From contig NC_046679.1 of NCBI RefSeq assembly GCF_009870125.1, positions 14,756,001-14,820,000 of the forward strand: 64,000 nt of DNA, written 5' to 3'. The number at the start of each line of letters is the position of its first letter. Within the stretch, counting starts at the first letter, position 1. The DNA is from Drosophila pseudoobscura (lineage: Eukaryota > Arthropoda > Insecta > Diptera > Drosophilidae). The translations under genes and the position numbers were made by a program. The notes beneath the pieces were generated by a model. It was not told where the DNA came from. It worked only from the letters and a program-made list of their open reading frames with translations, and made no database searches. This document shows positions 58,301-64,000 of this stretch, in pieces.

Positions 58301-61300
58301 CTATAAAGATAGCTACAATAATCTTGAATATATTCAAGAGGTTCTAACAACTATCGCGCATCTCTAAAATGCAACCAAAACTCAACTAATCCTGTCTTGA
58401 ATTCAAGTCACAAAATGCTCTCTCTTTTGGCCTCTTGAATCTGTAAATGATATCAGAAAGAAGCCAGAAATTGTGCTCTTAATGACGTGGCCCCGTTTCG
58501 AAAGCCTCGCCGACGTTTATTGTAAATGATGCACAAGTGGCGCTTTGAGCGAATGGACGACGCCATAACCATCATCATCAAGACTTGCTGGCACATCCTC
58601 GGGGCCTCTTGGCCCATCCACACGCCAGCCTCGTGGCGCAGGCAACTTGAAGCCAAGTTTATGACACTCTTCCAGAGTTAAATTCCATTTGGCACAGAAA
58701 CGCTTGCTTGCAGTAAATTAACTTTTAGAATAGAATTTTTCAGCAAACAAGAAACCTAAAGCTAAGCTTATTTCTGTATTCCACTGCACTGAATGAACAA
58801 CCAGAAACGAGATTAACATTAACAATTCCATTAGGAGCAGCAACAGCAGCAGCCAAGTAGCTGCGAGCCTCTGTTGACAGGCAAAAAGTCAACGAGGGAT
58901 CCAGCAAAAGTATAAAATACCACACAGAAATATAAAAAAGCAAGAGAAATCCATTAGTTTGGGGCTAGTCAAGGGGTTGACAGCGGAACGGATGAGGTTA
59001 AGCCAGTGAGGGATTGAACCAAAGTCGACATAATTCAGTGGAACTTGAAAGGTTTTGATTTGGAGTGGGATTATCATTTATTCCCCAACGATTTATAGGT
59101 TATTGGACCTCAGCCTAAGAGATTAGAACCACTTCTGAGCCGAAATAACCCATAGAAAAAGTATTGGATATATAACTACATATTTAAAAATACTAGATAT
59201 GTAAATACCAAAAAATCCTTGACAAATACCAGAGAAAATACTAGCTAGATATTAGAAAATCGTGAATAATATATATGAAATTACTGAAAAAACTTGAGTA
59301 TACACCTAGATAAAGCTAAATAAATATATGGCATGATACTAGAAAAAATAATAGATACTCGAAGCTAGAAATGGTATTAGATGATAACAGAATAATCCCA
59401 TTTAGGTCGATGGTGACCTTCTTTAAACCGCGTTAACCCTTTATACAAAAAAATATGAATATAAACACTCCACACGAAATGGGAGGCCGGCATCCACACA
59501 TCTGACAGAAGAGAGTGAATCAGATTCCGGGATTCAGACTCGTATATCAAGTGACTTGCCGCTGAGTATTCCGTATGTGAATCATTTATAACGAAAAAAA
59601 AAACAAGTACCGTTGGGGCATACGAAGCGAGTGCGAGTGGGGGCCGCCGAAAAACGAAACCCTTGGAGGCCATTCCATGTTGGTATTCGCCTGATGGGAA
59701 TGAAGAGATGGCCTTCCATTTGTAAATTTGCATTCGCTGACAACTGAAAGTCATTCGCCAGAGCGGGAGCGAGAGTGAGAGCGAGAGCGAGAGACGACTA
59801 CCAATATCCAGAAAGAGAGGGAGTTTCGTAGAAAGCTGCTCGCTCGTAAAAGAAGTCGTTGCGGGAGGGGGAACGAATGTTCAATGTCGTCATCGCACGC
59901 CTCACATAATCAGAAATGGAGTCGAAAACAAACACGGCCAAAGAAAAAGAAAACAAAGAAAGAAGAAACCTAGTCTTAGGTGACAGACAATAAAGAAAAA
60001 GTCGTTAAACAATTTGATATGCTTTGGCCTTGAAGAGTAAGCTTAAAAATAATAAAAAAAACACACATATAATGAACAAAGCAAAGAGAAACAGCGAAGC
60101 AGAGAAGAGCGGTGAAGAGAGGGGAAACGAACGAGAAACTTTTCGACAGGTTACCGACGCTCTTCTGTTTTCTCTCGGGGTTTCTCCCGTGAGTTTTCTC
60201 AACCTGATATGAAATGCAAATTAACAAGAACAACAAAATTCGCTCAATGCAGATAGCGCTCTGCCTTTGACAATGGCCCACCCAAAAACCAAAGTCCCAC
60301 TTTCAGCAGAAACGCTATTATGTAATGAGTGAATCCGCGGCCAGAGCCAGGGCCCCTCAGGGCGGCGGACAAATGAACCGTGAACCGTGGGGCCAGGTGC
60401 TCGGCAAAATACTACTCCGTATTTACGTATGTACACAGGGTCTGAACAAACACGGGGGGAGGGCCTTGGGTCGGTCAGTCGGCAGTTGAACTTCCCACAA
60501 TTTTCGGTTGGAGAGAGTTCAACAAACTGAAAAACTCAACAGATATAACTACGTTTTGAGACACATCGCTGGAGGGGAATGCGGAACTCCGTAGAGACAA
60601 GTGTTCAAACTTTACTTCCTGGTTATTTGTAAACTAGTTCCGTTCAGCAGTAGTTCGATATTTGATTCGATTTCGACTAGTTCCCTTAGTGGAGCCATTT
60701 TTAAGATTATCAAATTATCTAGAAGAAGAAACTTTAAAACAGTGTTTTGTTACAACTGTACAAACTAGAACTTCAATTAATAAAACTTTCCACTGAATCT
60801 AGAGTAACCCCAAAGATGTTTTGGAGTTTTCCCAGTTTTAGAGGTTTTTTTAAGGATTTTCTCCAGTTAAGTTTTGTGAATTTATTTGAATCGCCAGCTT
60901 AACGGAGCTGGTATATCACATGGGTGTATGCTCTTCCCTCTTCTTTGGGATGGATACAATCGCATTAAAGGGGCAGCTAAATCGATGTGCGACCCCCCCG
61001 CCAGAGCTGAGCCTTGGAATTGCCATGGACTTCTCTCACTCCCTCCCTCCCTCTCTCTCTCTCCTCTGGCCATGCACTAATGCGGCTTCGGCTTTATCCC
61101 CATAAAAGCAGATAGAACCCAACAACACTCCTCTCGCTTATCGCCGCCGGCATATCATTTAATTTCAACATTATTTGTCATATGCTGTGCCACAGGCTGC
61201 TGGCGCTCGCTGTGGCGTCAGCAATGGTGTGTTTTTGCCATTTGGTGGGGCAAGGCACAAAATAAAATGCGCTATTAATTAGTTTCCCCCCAAAACAGGC

Positions 61301-64000
61301 TTATACCCGATGGGATGGGAATGGCTATGGTGTGGCATCGTCGCTGCCTGCCAATGGGCCTCAGGATAGATAAAACTTTGCGCCCAACACACACACACAC
61401 ACACTTGACAACTTTTCTCTGTGCAAATCAAGTGCGAAAGAGAGGGGAAGGGCTGTGTGTCTGTGTGTGTGCTAGAGATGGGGCATAGGCTGAGATTTCT
61501 TTCGTTCCCTCATTACGGGAGGACCTGTGGAAGAGGCCTCTCCGAAAGCCTCTCCATTTGAGGCACTTCATTTCTCGTACACGCGTGACTGACAATTTGC
61601 CATTCACACGCAATGAAACAGCTGATTTACACCCACAAAGGCAGTGGTAATTTTTAGATGATTCGATTGAAAATCGAATAAACTGTAGCTTGCTGTAGCT
61701 TCACCATAGAATATTGATTATATACATGTGGTTTAAATTGATCAGAATATCGATAAGTGATCGGTTTTTTCTTGCCGTTTCGCACATACCAGATTCATGT
61801 CTATTCAATCCTCTATGGGAAATTTGTATAACAAATCAACGTCATGCTGCATGATAAATGTGGCTCATGCGTGCCTGAAACACTTTTTGCGTGGCCGTGT
61901 GTTTCTATGCCCCATCTCTAGTGTGTTCTTTCCCTTCTTCTGATATCCTCTTTTTTCTTGCTCTCTCGAACGTTGGGTGGAAATTCGCTGTAGCCTTTTT
62001 CCGTGGCGTCATTTTTGCTATCTGTGTTCATGACTTGTAATTATTTTTGCTGCGCTAGCGTTTCGTTTGGTTTGTATTTTGTTGCTTGTGTGCTTTTGTT
62101 GCTGCGGGTTCTGCTGCCAGTTTTCGTGTCCTTTGGGCGCAATTACTTTTGGCACTAAATTTATTTTCCCTCCTCTATGTTTTTTTTATTTGCCTTTGGG
62201 GCTGGCAAGTGGCGCGCCGTCGCTGAAATTAATCAAACGACGCCATGCTGTTCTGTGGCACAATGCAGGCAAATTCCCCGAATGTGCAACACAGAGGAGG
62301 GCAGGATAGGAGCGGGTGGAGCGATAGATTCCAAGTGGGAGCCAGCTGCCGCATTGTGGATTGCATGTCAAACATACAAGCTGCAGTCCCTTTCCAATGA
62401 TTGATGGATGGTGGGATATGGGCATGGGGGAGTGCCGCAAAGGATTATTGACCTGCTGCCAAAAGAGGGGTTTGTTGAACTCCCTGCTGGGAGACAGCCC
62501 ACACCCATCATCCCCCCAATTAGGGAGTCCTTTGGGGGAGGATTGAGTTACCTTTTATTCCGGGAACTCTGCTTTTTATGTATACAAATAATTACCAAGT
62601 GAAATTGGATCCTACTTAAAGCGTACTCCACGAGTATTTTTCATTTTAAATTGCATTAAAAGACCTCCATTTTCCGTGGATTTAGATGATGAAATAGTTA
62701 CTGATTTTGATACTGATACTGAATAGTCATTAGTTTGGTTTTATTTTAAATTTGTAATGTATTCCCTTTAGTATTCTGTTCCCCCACAGGGGTTTCAAAA
62801 CATTCTGAAAATGTTTAATCTGAAAATAAAGTACTCTAGAAAAACTGAAAATCCCTCTCAAAGCTCCTCAATACAGTCCGCCACGTGGCGACTGCTCGTT
62901 CTCTCTTCTTCTCCTTTTTTACGTTCGTAAAACTTTTTCGAGCACACCAATTAGGTTCCACCGCCCTATTTGGCGCGCCTCCTGCTCAAACAAAAACAAA
63001 AGACAGCAGAAAGGAAAACGAGGTGGGTGGAGGTGGAGGAAACACAGAGCAGCAACGGCAAAAGCAGAAAGGCAGAAAAGAGGAAAAAAGCAACTGTAAC
63101 CAAAATGCAAACACGCGCAAGGGCCAGGCAGGATGTGGACAAAGGCCAAAGGGAGAACGACGGGCGACGGGTTCTGGGTCTTGCGGCCTGATGTGAGAGA
63201 AGACAGGAGAGGATAGAGCAAAAACGAAGAATTAACGGAGAGGAGAGCAGGTGGAATTCAAAGACAAGCGTGTGCTGTGGTAAGTTGGGGGTGGTTGTGG
63301 GGGGGGGAGAGTCTGGGGCTTATGACAAAGTTATTTTGCGTGTTCCATCGTTTTACTTCTTTTTTTTTTGTGTCTGCGGTTCGGCGGTTCCATGTCAAGT
63401 GTATTCGTGTTTGTGTGTGTGTGGAAATTAACACACTGACACATAAAATACGCAAAAGCAGCAACAAAGAGAAACAGCCAAAGAGCGAGAGAGAGTAAGT
63501 CTAAGAGAAAGAGAGAGCTTAAGCCCTTGCGCAGGCGAGCGCCAAAAATATTGAAGGCGCTGAGCCGTATATGTGCGTGTGTAGGAGTGCGTGAGCGCAC
63601 ATGTTCGTATGTGTGTGTGTGTGTGTGTATGCGGCTTTTGATTTGCCGCAGCTGCGTCGCTGCTCGGGACCCTTGGGAGGGAGGTCCGCCCGCTGCCTGT
63701 CGTCGCGTCGCCTGTTAAAAATAGCAAGCGAAATGGATTAGTTCCCACAGCAGCAGCGGCAGCAGCAACGGAGGAAGGAAGGAAGACGGGGAGAAAAGGA
63801 AACGAATAACGGCAAAACGGCACACACACAAAATAGCAGTAAAGTAATGAAAGAAAGGCGAGCGCAAGCCAAGCAGTAAAGCAAAGCAAAGCAAAGACTA
63901 GGCCGAGAGTAGGCGCATGTCGTTCGCGTGTGTGTGTGGGTGTGTGACGTGTTTTTTTTTGTGTGCCATTTTTGCTTAGCTTTACACATCTATGAGTATT
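58301..64000. other. Non-coding DNA, GA/CA-rich toward the right end
   Basis: No coding exon is supported. A DRE-like ATATCGATAA sits at about 61748-61757. From 62,900 the sequence becomes GA-, CA- and GCG-rich, like the 5' region of a Drosophila gene. AGAGTAAGT at 63491-63499 could be a donor of a plus-strand non-coding first exon, but this is weak. Confidence 0.4.

Overview
The window is nuclear DNA of a Drosophila fly. The genes are close to D. melanogaster proteins I know, the introns are short (about 53-85 bp) with GTAAGT-type donors, and Hsp70 occurs as a head-to-head pair. An obscura-group species, possibly of the subobscura type, is my guess and is not proven here. In melanogaster the single-copy genes (spas, Rox8, Sde2, Atg6, PISD, a rhodanese gene, SMC1) lie together on chromosome arm 3R, so this should be Muller element E. 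That synteny is from memory.

Layout. Bases 1-28,000 are gene-dense. From the left: the 3' part of spastin (+), Rox8 (-), Sde2 (+), Atg6/Beclin-1 (-), PISD (+), a mitochondrial rhodanese (+), Hsp70 copy 1 (-), a TIR-bounded element carrying a small spliced gene, Hsp70 copy 2 (+), a rhodanese pseudogene (-), and the cohesin gene SMC1 (+, 11 exons). Bases 28,000-64,000 hold no coding region I can support. They comprise a 6-kb AT-rich tract that could be the 3'UTR of a minus-strand transcript, then about 29 kb of intron-like or intergenic DNA with microsatellites, a 30-bp tandem repeat, and clusters of CGATA/DRE and Motif-1 promoter or insulator motifs. I found no tRNA, rRNA, snRNA or CRISPR array.

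Most notable is the Hsp70 block. The two Hsp70 genes form a 2.46-kb inverted repeat. I found only two base differences between the copies over CDS, 5'UTR and promoter, while the 3'UTRs are unrelated. This is the pattern expected of gene conversion. The symmetry goes further: an intact rhodanese gene converges on Hsp70 copy 1, and a broken rhodanese converges on Hsp70 copy 2 at almost the mirror position, so the ancestral inverted duplication probably included a rhodanese-Hsp70 unit. The spacer between the Hsp70 promoters carries a 1.66-kb element with 15-bp terminal inverted repeats, long subterminal repeat arrays and one intact three-intron gene (172 codons, possibly DUF4806-like) but no transposase. 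I consider it the best candidate for something undescribed.

Functionally the genes are mostly housekeeping: microtubule severing (spas), RNA binding (Rox8), replication and splicing (Sde2), autophagy (Atg6), mitochondrial phospholipid and sulfur metabolism (PISD, rhodanese), cohesion (SMC1) and the heat-shock response (Hsp70). They are not an operon. Neighbours share intergenic promoters (Atg6/PISD) or converge tail to tail (spas/Rox8, Sde2/Atg6).
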